Shown here: positions 27,242 through 36,510 of the stretch, piece by piece
How the letters are laid out: each line of letters opens with the position of its first letter
Position numbering within the stretch: position 1 is the stretch's first letter
Assembly (NCBI GenBank): GCA_947585425.1
Contig: CANPWZ010000007.1
Location: 1 to 64,000, forward strand
Direction of reading: 5' to 3'
Source of the DNA: an uncultured Oscillospiraceae bacterium
Lineage (GTDB): Bacteria > Bacillota > Clostridia > Oscillospirales > Oscillospiraceae
DNA: 64,000 nt
The notes under the pieces: model-generated
Seen by the model: only the letters and a program-made list of their open reading frames with translations
What the model was told of the DNA's origin: nothing
Database searches by the model: none
Translations under genes and position numbers: made by a program

Positions 27242-27319
27242 GATCGATGCATTTCATTTCTCTGACGAAACTTTTGTTCAGGAATCATTGAACGGTAAAT
27301 AGTGTTTTCGAGCAGTCAT

Positions 27320-27564
27320 CCCAAACAAAAAGCGACTTGCTTGACAAGTCGCTTTTTGTTTGGGTTTCGCTCCCGTTGGTCGCTCCACCCTTCGGTGATT
27401 CAAATGCTCGGCGGAAGTGAATTCCGCCTTCGCCGAGGTTTTGCTCCGCAAAACGCTCGTGACGGCGCACCCGCGCCGCCCCGCTTTGCGGGGACCCCAT
27501 CTCCCAATCGTGTTTGCGAGCGGTCTTCTCAAATAAGAAAGACACGCAGACGCGTGTCTTTCTT
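27320..27564. repeat. Chain of six consecutive hairpins
   Basis: Arms read directly: 27320-27338/27346-27364; 27410-27416/27422-27428; 27438-27444/27448-27454; 27463-27468/27473-27478; 27479-27484/27488-27493; 27535-27547/27552-27564. Confidence 0.8.
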
Positions 27565-27624
27565 TTTGGGTTCCGCTGCGGAGTGTCGGCCCATTGCCGG
27601 CGCCGATTCCACGATCTCCCGGGT

Positions 27625-28161
27625 TCAGTCGGTCAGGATACAGCAGGTGTAGGTGATGGTCCTGGGCCCGTAGTAGTAGCTGACGCCCGAGTCGGCGCAG
27701 GTAGCGCTCACGTTGAGGCCGCTGGCCTCCATGGAGGGGATGGCCAGCTCCGGGAAGCGGCAGGGCTCGTCGGGGCAGGTGCAGACCTTGCAGAGGCCGC
27801 AGGCCCCGGCGGACAGGGGCAGGCAGCCGGGAAAGAGCTCCCGCATCTTCCCGGCGAGGGCCCGGAACCGCTCCTTCTGGAGGGCCTCGGCGGCCAGCAT
27901 GGTCTCCACGTCGTAGTCGTCCTCCAACTGCCCGGTGGTCTGGACGATGATCCCCCGGTGATACCGGGCCGCTTTGGCGGCGAAGTCCTCCAGCGTCCCG
28001 CAGTGGGGCGGGCAGGTCCAGCATTTGCCGTAACTGCGGCATTTGTCGGCGGCGCACATCTCCCGCACCGCCGGCTCGAACTTCAAAGCGGGGACGTTCA
28101 GCATCCCCACGTGGTCAAAGCCGCAGCCCGCGGCCAGCTCCAGCAGTTGTTCGTCTGTCAT
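27625..28161 (-). CDS. DUF2284 Cys-rich metal-binding protein
   Basis: CRSYGKCWTCPPHCGT, CGLCKVCTCPDEPCRFP, YYGPRTITYTCCILTD. Confidence 0.85.
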   Translation of the reverse strand: MTDEQLLELAAGCGFDHVGMLNVPALKFEPAVREMCAADKCRSYGKCWTCPPHCGTLEDFAAKAARYHRGIIVQTTGQLEDDYDVETMLAAEALQKERFRALAGKMRELFPGCLPLSAGACGLCKVCTCPDEPCRFPELAIPSMEASGLNVSATCADSGVSYYYGPRTITYTCCILTD

Positions 28162-28164
28162 GGG

Positions 28165-29700
28165 TCACTCCTCCTCCGGGAACATCATGGCGTCCATATA
28201 GGCGTCGTTGAACTGGGGCAGATTGGACAGCTCCCGGTAATCCATGTTCTCCTGCAAGCGGGCCAGCCGGGCCCGGGCGTCGGAGGACACCAGCGCCTCC
28301 AGCGCGCCCTGGGCGGCGGTATTGCCCACCGCCCGGGTGACCGGGAGCAGCTCCGCCGGGATGAGGCCGATGCGGGCGGCGCTCTCCGGGCGGATATAGC
28401 TGCCGAACCCGCCGGCCAGCAGCAGCCGGTCCACCTGGCCGAACTCCGCCCCGTAGGCGTCCAGCATTACTCGGACGCCGGCGGCGATGGCCCCCTTGCC
28501 CAGCTGGAGTTTGCGGATGTCCGCCTGGGTGACAGCCACCCCGTCCGCCAGGCGGAAGGCGGGAGAGCCGTCCAGCAGGAAGAGGTAGGGGGCGGCCTCC
28601 CCGGGGACGTCGTCCTCCTTGATGTCCAGCATCCGCCCGGTCTCGTCCACGGCGCCCAGCTCCAGCATGAGGGCCACGGCGTCGATGAGGCCCGAGCCGC
28701 AGACGCCCACGGCGGGCCCTCCGCCGATGACGGCGCAGACCACCTTCCCGCCCTCCCACCGGACCTCCGAGACGGCCCCCGGCGCGGCGGTCATGCCGAA
28801 GCGGATCTGGGCCCCCTCGAAGGCGGGGCCGGCGGCGGTGGAGCAGCACACGAAGCGGTCCCCGTACCCCAGGACCATCTCCCCGTTGGTGCCCACGTCG
28901 ATGAGCAGCGCGGGGGCCTCCGCCCGATCCAGGCCGGCGGCCAGCAGGTCGGCGGTGATGTCGCCTCCCACATAGCCGGACACGGCGGGACAGAGGTACA
29001 CCTCCCCGTCGAAGGGGAGGCCCAGGGCCCGGGCGTCATGGCAGTCCCCGAACCGGGAGGCCGGGGTGAAGGGGGCCACGCCGATGCCGTCGGGGGGCAG
29101 GCCGGCCAGCAGATGGCACATGGTTGTGTTGCCGGCCACGGCCATGCGCCGGACCCCCTCCACCGGCACCCCGGCGGAGCGGCACAGCTCCACGATCATC
29201 CGGGAGAGCTGTCCGATGACGGCGGCGGTGAGGGCGGGGCGCAACCCGTCCATGGATGCCCGGATGCGGGCGATGACGTCGGCCCCATAGGGCCGCTGGG
29301 CGTTGCCCTCCCCGGCGGAGGCCAAAACCTTCCCGGTGGCCAGCTCCACCAGCTGGCACACCACGGTGGTGGTGCCGATGTCGCAGGCGACGCCGTAGCC
29401 CGTCAGTCCCGGGTCCGGGGAAAAAGACGCGCGGGCGGCGCTGTCCAGCTCCACCGCCAGGGGGGCGGCGGGCGGCAGGCGGAGGGTCATCCCCTCCTCC
29501 GCCGGGGTGCGGCAGGCCAGCACGGGGGCCTCCCCCTCCGGGCCGGACAGAAAGACGGTACACTTTTGGCAGGTCCCCTGTCCGCCGCAGGGGGCGTGGA
29601 CAGGCAGGCCCTCATGCCCCCGCAGGGCGTCCAGCAGGGTCTCCCCGGGCCGGGCGGACAGGGTGACCGGCCCGGTCTCCAGCAGCACGGTGATGTTCAT
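28165..29700 (-). CDS. 2Fe-2S / ASKHA-domain protein, RACo-like reductive activator of corrinoid proteins
   Basis: CGGQGTCQKCTVFL..ACRTP ferredoxin motif; GVACDIGTTTVVCQLVELATG; LLIDVGTNGEMVLG; SD GGAGGA. Confidence 0.9.
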   Translation of the reverse strand: MNITVLLETGPVTLSARPGETLLDALRGHEGLPVHAPCGGQGTCQKCTVFLSGPEGEAPVLACRTPAEEGMTLRLPPAAPLAVELDSAARASFSPDPGLTGYGVACDIGTTTVVCQLVELATGKVLASAGEGNAQRPYGADVIARIRASMDGLRPALTAAVIGQLSRMIVELCRSAGVPVEGVRRMAVAGNTTMCHLLAGLPPDGIGVAPFTPASRFGDCHDARALGLPFDGEVYLCPAVSGYVGGDITADLLAAGLDRAEAPALLIDVGTNGEMVLGYGDRFVCCSTAAGPAFEGAQIRFGMTAAPGAVSEVRWEGGKVVCAVIGGGPAVGVCGSGLIDAVALMLELGAVDETGRMLDIKEDDVPGEAAPYLFLLDGSPAFRLADGVAVTQADIRKLQLGKGAIAAGVRVMLDAYGAEFGQVDRLLLAGGFGSYIRPESAARIGLIPAELLPVTRAVGNTAAQGALEALVSSDARARLARLQENMDYRELSNLPQFNDAYMDAMMFPEEE

Positions 29701-29713
29701 AGCGTTCCTCCGA

Positions 29714-30241
29714 TCACTCACGGTGGTTGTTCCGCAGGGACTGATACAGCCGGTCCATCAGCCGGCGCAGGGGGACGAACAGGACCAGCGCGATGACGAA
29801 GTTGCCGGCGCCGTGGAGCAGGTCATAGGGGATGCCCGAGACCCACCGGGCCGCGGCGTACCCGAATCCGCCTATGAACACGTCCACCGGCGCGCACAGG
29901 GCCCCGAACAGCAGCCCGAACCCGCCGGACAGCAGGGCCCAGGCCAGGGGATGAGACGCCTCCCGCATGAACCATGCCCCCACGGCCAGGATCAGCCAGA
30001 TATACAGGTAGTTGACGGACCAGAGATTGAAGCCGTACAGGAGAAATTCCAGCAGCACATACACATAGATGGGATACAACGCCTTCCGCCCGAAGGTGAC
30101 GGCGAACAGCATGACCATCAGGGACACCGGCTCGATGTTGGGCAGGGGGGCCATCACCACCTTCATACCGAAGGTCAGCCCGCCCAAAATGCCGAACAGG
30201 GCCAGCTCCGCCAGCAATAGGCCGCCCTTCCGCTCAGCCAA
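29714..30241 (-). CDS. ECF transporter S component-like membrane protein (candidate corrinoid-related)
   Basis: Hydrophobic; LAELALFGILGGLTFGMKVVMAPLPNIEPVSLMVMLFAVTFG; probable TTG start overlapping the stop of the DUF4430 gene. Confidence 0.8.
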   Translation of the reverse strand: MAERKGGLLLAELALFGILGGLTFGMKVVMAPLPNIEPVSLMVMLFAVTFGRKALYPIYVYVLLEFLLYGFNLWSVNYLYIWLILAVGAWFMREASHPLAWALLSGGFGLLFGALCAPVDVFIGGFGYAAARWVSGIPYDLLHGAGNFVIALVLFVPLRRLMDRLYQSLRNNHRE

Positions 30242-30629
30242 CGGTGTACACCAGCGAGAAGGTATCCCCGTCGGCGATGGGGGTCTGGTCGATCCCCTGG
30301 GCGGCGTAGTCCTCCCCCTCGTACAGGGCCCAGTAGGAGTTGTTTTCCTCGTAGATGGCGTCCTCGCCGTCCACCCTGGTGATGTACAGGCCGAACTCGC
30401 CCTCGTCGCCCTGGATGAGTCCCTCGGCCTGCAGCACCTCGCCCAGGTACTCCGCGTCGGTATGGTAGGTAAAGGTCTTGGCGGTCCCGTCGCCGTGGAC
30501 CACCTCCACCGTGATGGTCTTGGCCCCCTGAGAGGTGACCGGGCGGGTGGCAAAGTAGATCGCCAGCAGGCAGACCACCAGCAGTACCGCCACGACGGCG
30601 GCGATGATGAGCTTCTGGTTTTTCTTCAT
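30234..30629 (-). CDS. DUF4430-domain membrane-anchored protein
   Basis: MKKNQKLIIAAVVAVLLVVCLLAIYF anchor; GLYITRVDGEDAIYEENNSYWALYEGEDYAAQGIDQTPIADGDTFSLVYT. Confidence 0.85.
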   Translation of the reverse strand: MKKNQKLIIAAVVAVLLVVCLLAIYFATRPVTSQGAKTITVEVVHGDGTAKTFTYHTDAEYLGEVLQAEGLIQGDEGEFGLYITRVDGEDAIYEENNSYWALYEGEDYAAQGIDQTPIADGDTFSLVYTVG

Positions 30630-30652
30630 GGTTTTTTCCTCCTCTGAATGTT

Positions 30653-30690
30653 GAAAAGCGGCCGCGGCACCTGTTATGATGCCGCGGCCG
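30653..30690 (-). terminator. Rho-independent terminator in riboswitch expression platform
   Basis: Minus strand ACGGCCGCGGCATCATAACAGGTGCCGCGGCCGCTTTT: near-perfect 12-bp stem followed by T-run. Confidence 0.75.
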
Positions 30691-30744
30691 TGTTTTCCGC
30701 ATGCAGACGCCGCGCTTCCCCGATGCTCGCGGGGGGCGGCGCCC

Positions 30745-30925
30745 CGGTTTCCGTAGGTCTTCTGACTCGCGCCTGTGGGGAGACAAACTCCCCGCGGTCC
30801 CCTTCGCCTTCCCGGATCTCTCCAGTGACCGGCTTTCGCCTGAAGGGCGCCTCGGCTGCATACAGCGGCGGTACCGTTCGGGATTCTCACCCGATTGTCT
30901 TGTTCAGCCCGGACGGTGCGGCAGG
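30745..30925 (-). ncRNA. Cobalamin riboswitch
   Basis: Minus strand: ..ACAATCGGGTGAGAATCCCGAACGGTACCGCCGCTGTA..GCCGGTCACTGG..GCGCGAGTCAGAAGACCTACGG (B12 box). Confidence 0.92.
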
Positions 30926-30971
30926 GCCCCGTCCGGGCCACGGAACGGATGGTATTCTGTTTGTGGGCGCT

Positions 30972-31607
30972 TTACGCGGAGAGCAGCTCCACGGCCCGGA
31001 TGGCGGCGGAGGCCGCGTCGGGGGTGTAGCAGTCGGCGCCGATGGAGTCGCAGAACTCCTGGGTCAGGGGGGCGCCGCCCACCATGATCTTCACCTTGTT
31101 CCGAATGCCAGCGGCCTCGGCGGCCTTGACCACGTCGCCGATGACGGGCATGGTGGTGGTCAGCAGGGCGGAGCAGCAGATGAGCTTGGCGTCGTTGTCG
31201 ATGGCGGCCTGGACAAAGGTCTCGGGGGCCACGTCCACGCCCAGATCGACTACCTCGATGCCCTTGCCCTCCAGCATCATCTTCACCAGGTTCTTGCCGA
31301 TGTCGTGCAGGTCGCCCTTCACGGTGCCCAGCACGGCCTTGCCCGCGCTGGTGCTGCCGGCCTCGGCCAGCAGGGGCTTCAGCACCTCGGTGCCGGCGCT
31401 CATGGCCCTGGCGGCCACCAGCACCTCGGGAACGAAGATCTCGTTGTTGCGGAACTTCAGGCCCACCCGGTCCATGCCGGGGAGCAGGCCCTCGGTCAGG
31501 ATCTGCTGGGGGGCCAGGCCCTCGTCCAGCGCCTGCTGGACCAGCTGGACCACCTGCTTGCGCTTGCCGTGCTCCAGGGCCTCGCCCATGTCGGTCAATG
31601 TGCTCAT
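30972..31607 (-). CDS. Methyltransferase corrinoid protein (MtbC/MttC-like, B12-binding)
   Basis: GTVKGDLHDIGKNLVKMMLEGKG (DxHxxG), B12-binding fold; SD GGAGG. Confidence 0.92.
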   Translation of the reverse strand: MSTLTDMGEALEHGKRKQVVQLVQQALDEGLAPQQILTEGLLPGMDRVGLKFRNNEIFVPEVLVAARAMSAGTEVLKPLLAEAGSTSAGKAVLGTVKGDLHDIGKNLVKMMLEGKGIEVVDLGVDVAPETFVQAAIDNDAKLICCSALLTTTMPVIGDVVKAAEAAGIRNKVKIMVGGAPLTQEFCDSIGADCYTPDAASAAIRAVELLSA

Positions 31608-31740
31608 AACAAATACCTCCGTTTCAAATTTGATCCGTTCAGATGTCAGTCTGCCTGTTTTTAATGTATCAAACGCGGAAAGATCCCGCAACAAGCAAAG
31701 GGGAACAGGCGGGGAAATTACCAAAAAACATAAATAATTT

Positions 31741-33021
31741 TTATGGCGCGCCCCGGTCCCGCTCCATCTGCTCGTCGATGCGGCGGGTCTGCTTGCGGTA
31801 GCGGTCCGGGGTCACCCCCACCACTTTTTTGAACACCTTGCAGAAATAGCTCTGGTCCTCGAACCCGCAGGCGGCGTAGATCTCGGACATGGTGGCGCCG
31901 CTGGCCAGCAGGAGCACCTTGCTCTTCTCCACCCGCAGCTGGTTGAGGCAGGAGCGGAAGCCGTACCCCAGCTCCTCCTTGAACACCTTGGAGAAATAGG
32001 AGCGGGAGTAACCCACGTAGTCGGCCACCTCGCCCAGGGTCAGGTTCCTGTCGCAGTTCGCCTGCATATAGCCCACAGCCCGCTGGATCACGTCCCGGTG
32101 CTTGGTGTCCACCAGCTGGAACACCAGGGCGGTATACCGCCGCAGGGCCTGGGCCAGCCAGCGGGTCATCTCCTCCTGGGTGCGGAGGCGGCGCAGCTTT
32201 TTCAGATACTGGTCGCTGATGGCCAGCACCGCCTCGGGGTTTCCCCCGCCGCTGATGGCAGCCCTGGACAGCAGCCAGAACAGCTCGGCCACCCGGATGC
32301 CGCTGTCGTCGGGATCGGGGGTGAAGAAAAAGATGTGCCCCAGCAGGTCGTTGAGCAGGGCGGTGGCGGTGATCCGGTCCCCCCGGGCCACCGCGGCGTA
32401 GAGCTGGGGCTCCTTCTCGATGGGATAGCGGGGGGACTGCCCCGCCGCCTTGGTCTGGTGGACGTACTGCCCCATCTGCTGCTGCCGGAGCCCCTCGTCC
32501 CGCTGGAGGAACAGCTCTCGGCTGTTGTCCCCGATGGAGAGGGCGGCGGCGAACAGCTGGAGGGACAGGCCGCTCAGCAGGGCGGAGCTCACCTGGGGGA
32601 TGCCGCTGAGAAAGGCATGGAGGGATGGGACCCCCTCCAGGGGGAAGCCCCGGTGCTGGGCCAGCTCCTCCAGCAGGTCGTCGGTGTCCATCAGGAGCAC
32701 GGGGCCGGCCACCAGCCCGCCGGCCAGCACGCCCCCCGCCATGATGGGGCTGGCACAGTAGGCCAGGCTGGAGGAGCAGGCGTAGATGTACCGCCCGCCG
32801 AAGCGCTCCGCCTGGCGGATGCCCCGCAGGTGCAGATCGGCGCAGGGGGGCGGCGTTCCCGGAAGGGCTTTCAGATAGGCGCACTCGTCCTCCGGCCGGC
32901 CGGACTGATACAGGGTCTCCCCGGCGGCGGAGATCAGCCGGCAGCGGATGCCGGTGACGGCGGCGAAGGAATCCGCCACGGGCCGCGCCGTGTCCAGATC
33001 GATGGGTATGATGTCGCTCAT
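31741..33021 (-). CDS. AraC-family transcriptional regulator with PocR-type sensory domain
   Basis: PocR-like N-terminus (CADLHLRGIRQAERFGGRYIYACSSSLAYCASPIMAGG); C-terminal double HTH LTLGEVADYVGYSRSYFSKVFKEELGYGF. Confidence 0.88.
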   Translation of the reverse strand: MSDIIPIDLDTARPVADSFAAVTGIRCRLISAAGETLYQSGRPEDECAYLKALPGTPPPCADLHLRGIRQAERFGGRYIYACSSSLAYCASPIMAGGVLAGGLVAGPVLLMDTDDLLEELAQHRGFPLEGVPSLHAFLSGIPQVSSALLSGLSLQLFAAALSIGDNSRELFLQRDEGLRQQQMGQYVHQTKAAGQSPRYPIEKEPQLYAAVARGDRITATALLNDLLGHIFFFTPDPDDSGIRVAELFWLLSRAAISGGGNPEAVLAISDQYLKKLRRLRTQEEMTRWLAQALRRYTALVFQLVDTKHRDVIQRAVGYMQANCDRNLTLGEVADYVGYSRSYFSKVFKEELGYGFRSCLNQLRVEKSKVLLLASGATMSEIYAACGFEDQSYFCKVFKKVVGVTPDRYRKQTRRIDEQMERDRGAP

Positions 33022-33079
33022 GGCGATGCCTCCTGTGTCAGGCCGGGCCCACCGGACCGGCGAGCTCGGCCTTCCCGCC

Positions 33080-34189
33080 TCAGGCGCGGACGGAGTCCAT
33101 CATGGCCTTCAGGTTCTCCAGCTTGCAGTTCAGGGGGACCTCGCAGCCGCTGCCCAGCACCAGGCCGCCCTTGGCCATGGACATCTGGATCAGGTCCTCG
33201 CAGTAGGCGGACACCTGCTCGGGGGTGCCGAAGGCCAGCATAGTGGCGGGCACGTCGCCCCGGATGGGCAGCCAGCCCTTGAGGATGTCGTAGGCGGCGT
33301 GGATGTCGGTGACGCCGTCCAGCTCCACCAGGGTGCTGCCCTTGGGCAGCTCCAGCAGCTTGGGCAGCATGGGCAGCCAGTTGCCGTCGGCGTGGAGCAC
33401 CGCCTGGACGCCGGCCTCATGGAGGCCCAGAATGATGGCCTTCAGGGAGGGCCAGGAGAACTCCTCGAAGATGGCGGGGGAGATGGAATTGGCGTCGGAC
33501 CGCATGGCGTAGAGGCTGGCCCGCTTGAGGGGGGAGTGCTCCAGGGTGCCCAGGATCTGGCCCAGCACCTCCGGGGTGCCCTTGTCGATGGCGGCCTTCA
33601 CCAGGTCGGGCTCGTCGTACAGGTCGTAGACGAACTCGCCGAAGGAGCGGACCATGGAGAGGGTGTCGAAGGGGGTGCCGGAGGCGGTGCCGTGGATGGG
33701 GCTCACCCCCCGCTGGGCCAGGAAAGCCCCTACCTTTCCGGCGTTCATCCCCACCTGCATCCACAGCTTGCCGATGTCCGGGATGTTGGTGATGGGCGGG
33801 TGCTGGATGGTGCAGAGATAGCGGTTGTACCACTGGAGGTAGCCGTTGTCGATGATGTCCTGGTAGTCCTCCGGCTGCATGTGGCAGGTCTCTTTGAACT
33901 GATAGCTGGCGTCCTCGTCCAGCTCATAGCCGGGGCGCAGGGCCTCGATGCCCTGGAGGAACATCACGTCCCCGGGAGGGTTGCCCTGGCACAGGTCGGG
34001 GGTGCCGATCTTCTGGAAGGTGACGTCCAGCGCCTGGAGCCACTTGTCCATGTCGGAGGTGATCTCCTTCTGGGTGAAGCCGGCCACCCGGCCGGGATAG
34101 AGGAGCATCATGGGGTACACGGGGATGTCCTTGCGGTCGGCGGGCGGGACCAGGTCGAAGCAGCGCTGGATCTTTTCAAATGAATTCAT
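33080..34189 (-). CDS. Uroporphyrinogen decarboxylase-family (MtaA/CmuA-like) methyltransferase
   Basis: UroD fold; QAVLHADGNWLPMLPKLLELP (HxD in place of HxC) and GLVLGSGCEVP. Confidence 0.85.
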   Translation of the reverse strand: MNSFEKIQRCFDLVPPADRKDIPVYPMMLLYPGRVAGFTQKEITSDMDKWLQALDVTFQKIGTPDLCQGNPPGDVMFLQGIEALRPGYELDEDASYQFKETCHMQPEDYQDIIDNGYLQWYNRYLCTIQHPPITNIPDIGKLWMQVGMNAGKVGAFLAQRGVSPIHGTASGTPFDTLSMVRSFGEFVYDLYDEPDLVKAAIDKGTPEVLGQILGTLEHSPLKRASLYAMRSDANSISPAIFEEFSWPSLKAIILGLHEAGVQAVLHADGNWLPMLPKLLELPKGSTLVELDGVTDIHAAYDILKGWLPIRGDVPATMLAFGTPEQVSAYCEDLIQMSMAKGGLVLGSGCEVPLNCKLENLKAMMDSVRA

Positions 34190-34343
34190 AAAAATTCCCC
34201 TTTCCTGTTTCGGATTCTTATTCAATTTCACATATTTTCATTGTAACGATGGGGGCGGCCTCCGTCAAGGGGCGCGGAGCGGAAATCGTAAAAAAGTCAT
34301 ATAAACCGCAAGGAAATTTTATACAAGGAGGCGCGCGGCCTGC

Positions 34344-34349
34344 TATAAT
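34344..34349 (+). promoter_or_regulatory. -10-like TATAAT upstream of the plus-strand UroD-family genes; no convincing -35
   Basis: TGCTATAATTCAG within divergent intergenic region. Confidence 0.35.
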
Positions 34350-34395
34350 TCAGATAGTATACACAAAATCGCATCCGAAAAAGGAGGAACTCTGT

Positions 34396-35406
34396 GTGGA
34401 AACCACTATGAAACAGTGGGCGGCGGAGGTTATGGCCGCCCCCCGCAAAAAAGCCGTCCCCGTGCTGTCCTTCCCCTGCATCCAGCTTCTGGGCGTCACC
34501 GTCCGGGACCTGGTCTATGACAGCGATCTCCAGGCCAAGGGCATGAAGCTGGTGGCCGACCGCTGCGACACCGGCGCCGCCGTGTCCATGATGGACCTGT
34601 CGGTGGAGGCGGAGGCCTTCGGCGCCGCCATCCATGTGGCCGACGACGAGGTCCCCACCGTGGTGGGCGCCCTGCTGGAGAGCCCGGAGGACGCCGAGGC
34701 CCTGAAAGTGCCCGCCGTGGGGACGGGCCGCACCGGCGTGTACATCGAGGCCATCGAGAAGGTGTGCAGGCTCATCACCGACCGGCCGGTCATCGCCGGG
34801 GTCATCGGGCCCTTCTCCCTGGCGGGGCGGCTCATGGGCATGTCCGAGCTGATGATCAACTGCTACGAGGAGCCCGAGATGGTGGAGACCACCCTGGAGA
34901 AGGCCACGGAGTTCATCACCGAATACATCAAGGGCTTCAAGGCCGTGGGGGCCCACGGCGTCTGCATCGCCGAGCCCGCCGCCGGCCTGCTCTCCCCCAG
35001 CCTGATCGAGGAGTTCGCCGTGCCCTATCTGCAGCGCATCATCTCCGCGGTGCAGGGCGACGATTTCATGGTGCTGCTCCACAACTGCGGCAACTCGGTG
35101 GCAAAGGCCCTGCCCCAGTGGTATCAGTGCGGCGCCGCCGCCTACCACTTCGGCAACGCGGTGGACATGAAGGAGATCATGGCCGGCTCCCCCAGCGACG
35201 TGCTGGTCATGGGCAATGTGGACCCCGCCGGCCAGTTCCGCAATGGCACCCCCGAGACCGTCCGGGCCAGGACCCTGGAGGTGATAGGGGACTGCTGCGG
35301 CTATCCCAACTTCGTCATCTCCTCCGGCTGCGACATCCCCCCCGCCTCCAGCTGGGAGAACATCGACGCGTTCTTTGCCGCCGTGGAGGAGTTCTACGCC
35401 AAATAA
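34396..35406 (+). CDS. Uroporphyrinogen decarboxylase-family methyltransferase (GTG start)
   Basis: AAGGAGG 34381-34387 with GTG at 34396; MVLLHNCGNSVAK (HxC) and FVISSGCDIPP. Confidence 0.88.
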   Translation: METTMKQWAAEVMAAPRKKAVPVLSFPCIQLLGVTVRDLVYDSDLQAKGMKLVADRCDTGAAVSMMDLSVEAEAFGAAIHVADDEVPTVVGALLESPEDAEALKVPAVGTGRTGVYIEAIEKVCRLITDRPVIAGVIGPFSLAGRLMGMSELMINCYEEPEMVETTLEKATEFITEYIKGFKAVGAHGVCIAEPAAGLLSPSLIEEFAVPYLQRIISAVQGDDFMVLLHNCGNSVAKALPQWYQCGAAAYHFGNAVDMKEIMAGSPSDVLVMGNVDPAGQFRNGTPETVRARTLEVIGDCCGYPNFVISSGCDIPPASSWENIDAFFAAVEEFYAK

Positions 35407-35447
35407 AGAGCCCTTATTCCAATCAGAAAACACAGGAGGGACCTACC

Positions 35448-36425
35448 ATGACAGAACGGGAAAATATGCAGCTGGTTTGGGAGCACAAACAGCCCGAGTG
35501 GGTGCCCATGATCAACACCGCCTCCCAGATGATCATCACCCCGGAGATCAACGACCGCCCCCTGTTCATGAGCGGGAAGGACGACTTCGGTCTGGAGTGG
35601 GAGCTGGACCCCGCCCATCCCGAGCTGATGACCCACGTGAAGCCCGGCGGCGAGATCTTCGACGACATCACCGAGTGGAAGAAGTACATCGACTTCAAGA
35701 GCTGCAAGGACAGGAACTGGGAGGCCGCCGCCATGCGCACGAAGGCCATGTGGGCCAAAAAGGACCAGCTCATGGGCTATGTGGTGTGCAACATCGGCGC
35801 GTTCGAGCGCATCTGCGCCATGATGGGCCACGTCAACGGCCTGATGGCCCCCTATGACGACGAGGAGGCCTACGCCGAGTATGTGGAGGCCTACGCCGAC
35901 TACCGCATCGAGCAGATGGAGTACTTCAAGAAGTACCTGGACGTGGACTTTTTGATGATGCACGACGACTGGGGCAACCAGAACAACCTGTTCATGTCCC
36001 CGGAGATGTGGCGGAAGTTCTACAAGGAGCCGGAGCGCCGCATGGTGAAGCGGTGCCACGAGCTGGGCATGTACTATATGCACCACTCCTGCGGCTACAA
36101 CGAGCCCATCATCGGCGACCTGGTGGAGATCGGGGTGGACAGCTGGCACAGCGTCCAGCCCTGCAACGACCTGAAGAAGCTCAAGGCGGAGTACGGCGAC
36201 AGGCTCATCTTCGCCGGCGCGGTGGACCCCCAGGTCACCGACGCCCCCGGCGCCACCGAGGAGCAGATCAGGGCGGACGTCCGCCGGGTCATCGACACCC
36301 TGGGCAAGGGGGGCGGCCTGCTCTGTTCCTCCGCCGTCATGTTCTCAACCGTCCCCGGCGTGGACGGCATCATCGACGACGAGGGCAAAAAGTACGGCCA
36401 GTACAGCACCCTGAAATTCGACTGA
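35448..36425 (+). CDS. Uroporphyrinogen decarboxylase-family methyltransferase
   Basis: SD GGAGGG; YYMHHSCGYNEPI (HxC), GGGLLCSSAVMF. Confidence 0.87.
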   Translation: MTERENMQLVWEHKQPEWVPMINTASQMIITPEINDRPLFMSGKDDFGLEWELDPAHPELMTHVKPGGEIFDDITEWKKYIDFKSCKDRNWEAAAMRTKAMWAKKDQLMGYVVCNIGAFERICAMMGHVNGLMAPYDDEEAYAEYVEAYADYRIEQMEYFKKYLDVDFLMMHDDWGNQNNLFMSPEMWRKFYKEPERRMVKRCHELGMYYMHHSCGYNEPIIGDLVEIGVDSWHSVQPCNDLKKLKAEYGDRLIFAGAVDPQVTDAPGATEEQIRADVRRVIDTLGKGGGLLCSSAVMFSTVPGVDGIIDDEGKKYGQYSTLKFD

Positions 36426-36462
36426 GCGGCGCAAACCGTCTTGAGAGGCCCCTTAAAGCACG

Positions 36463-36501
36463 AAAGGGCCGGCTCCGATGTTCGGAGCCGGCCCTTTTTA
36501 T
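36463..36501. terminator. Bidirectional terminator between convergent UroD-family genes
   Basis: AAAGGGCCGGCTCCGA-TGT-TCGGAGCCGGCCCTTT then TT. Confidence 0.8.
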
Positions 36502-36510
36502 GCCTGCCGC

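Noticed and set aside
27514-29796. 760-aa plus-strand ORF over the RACo/DUF2284 genes
   Set aside because: Antisense to two well-supported genes; translation is compositionally biased and repetitive
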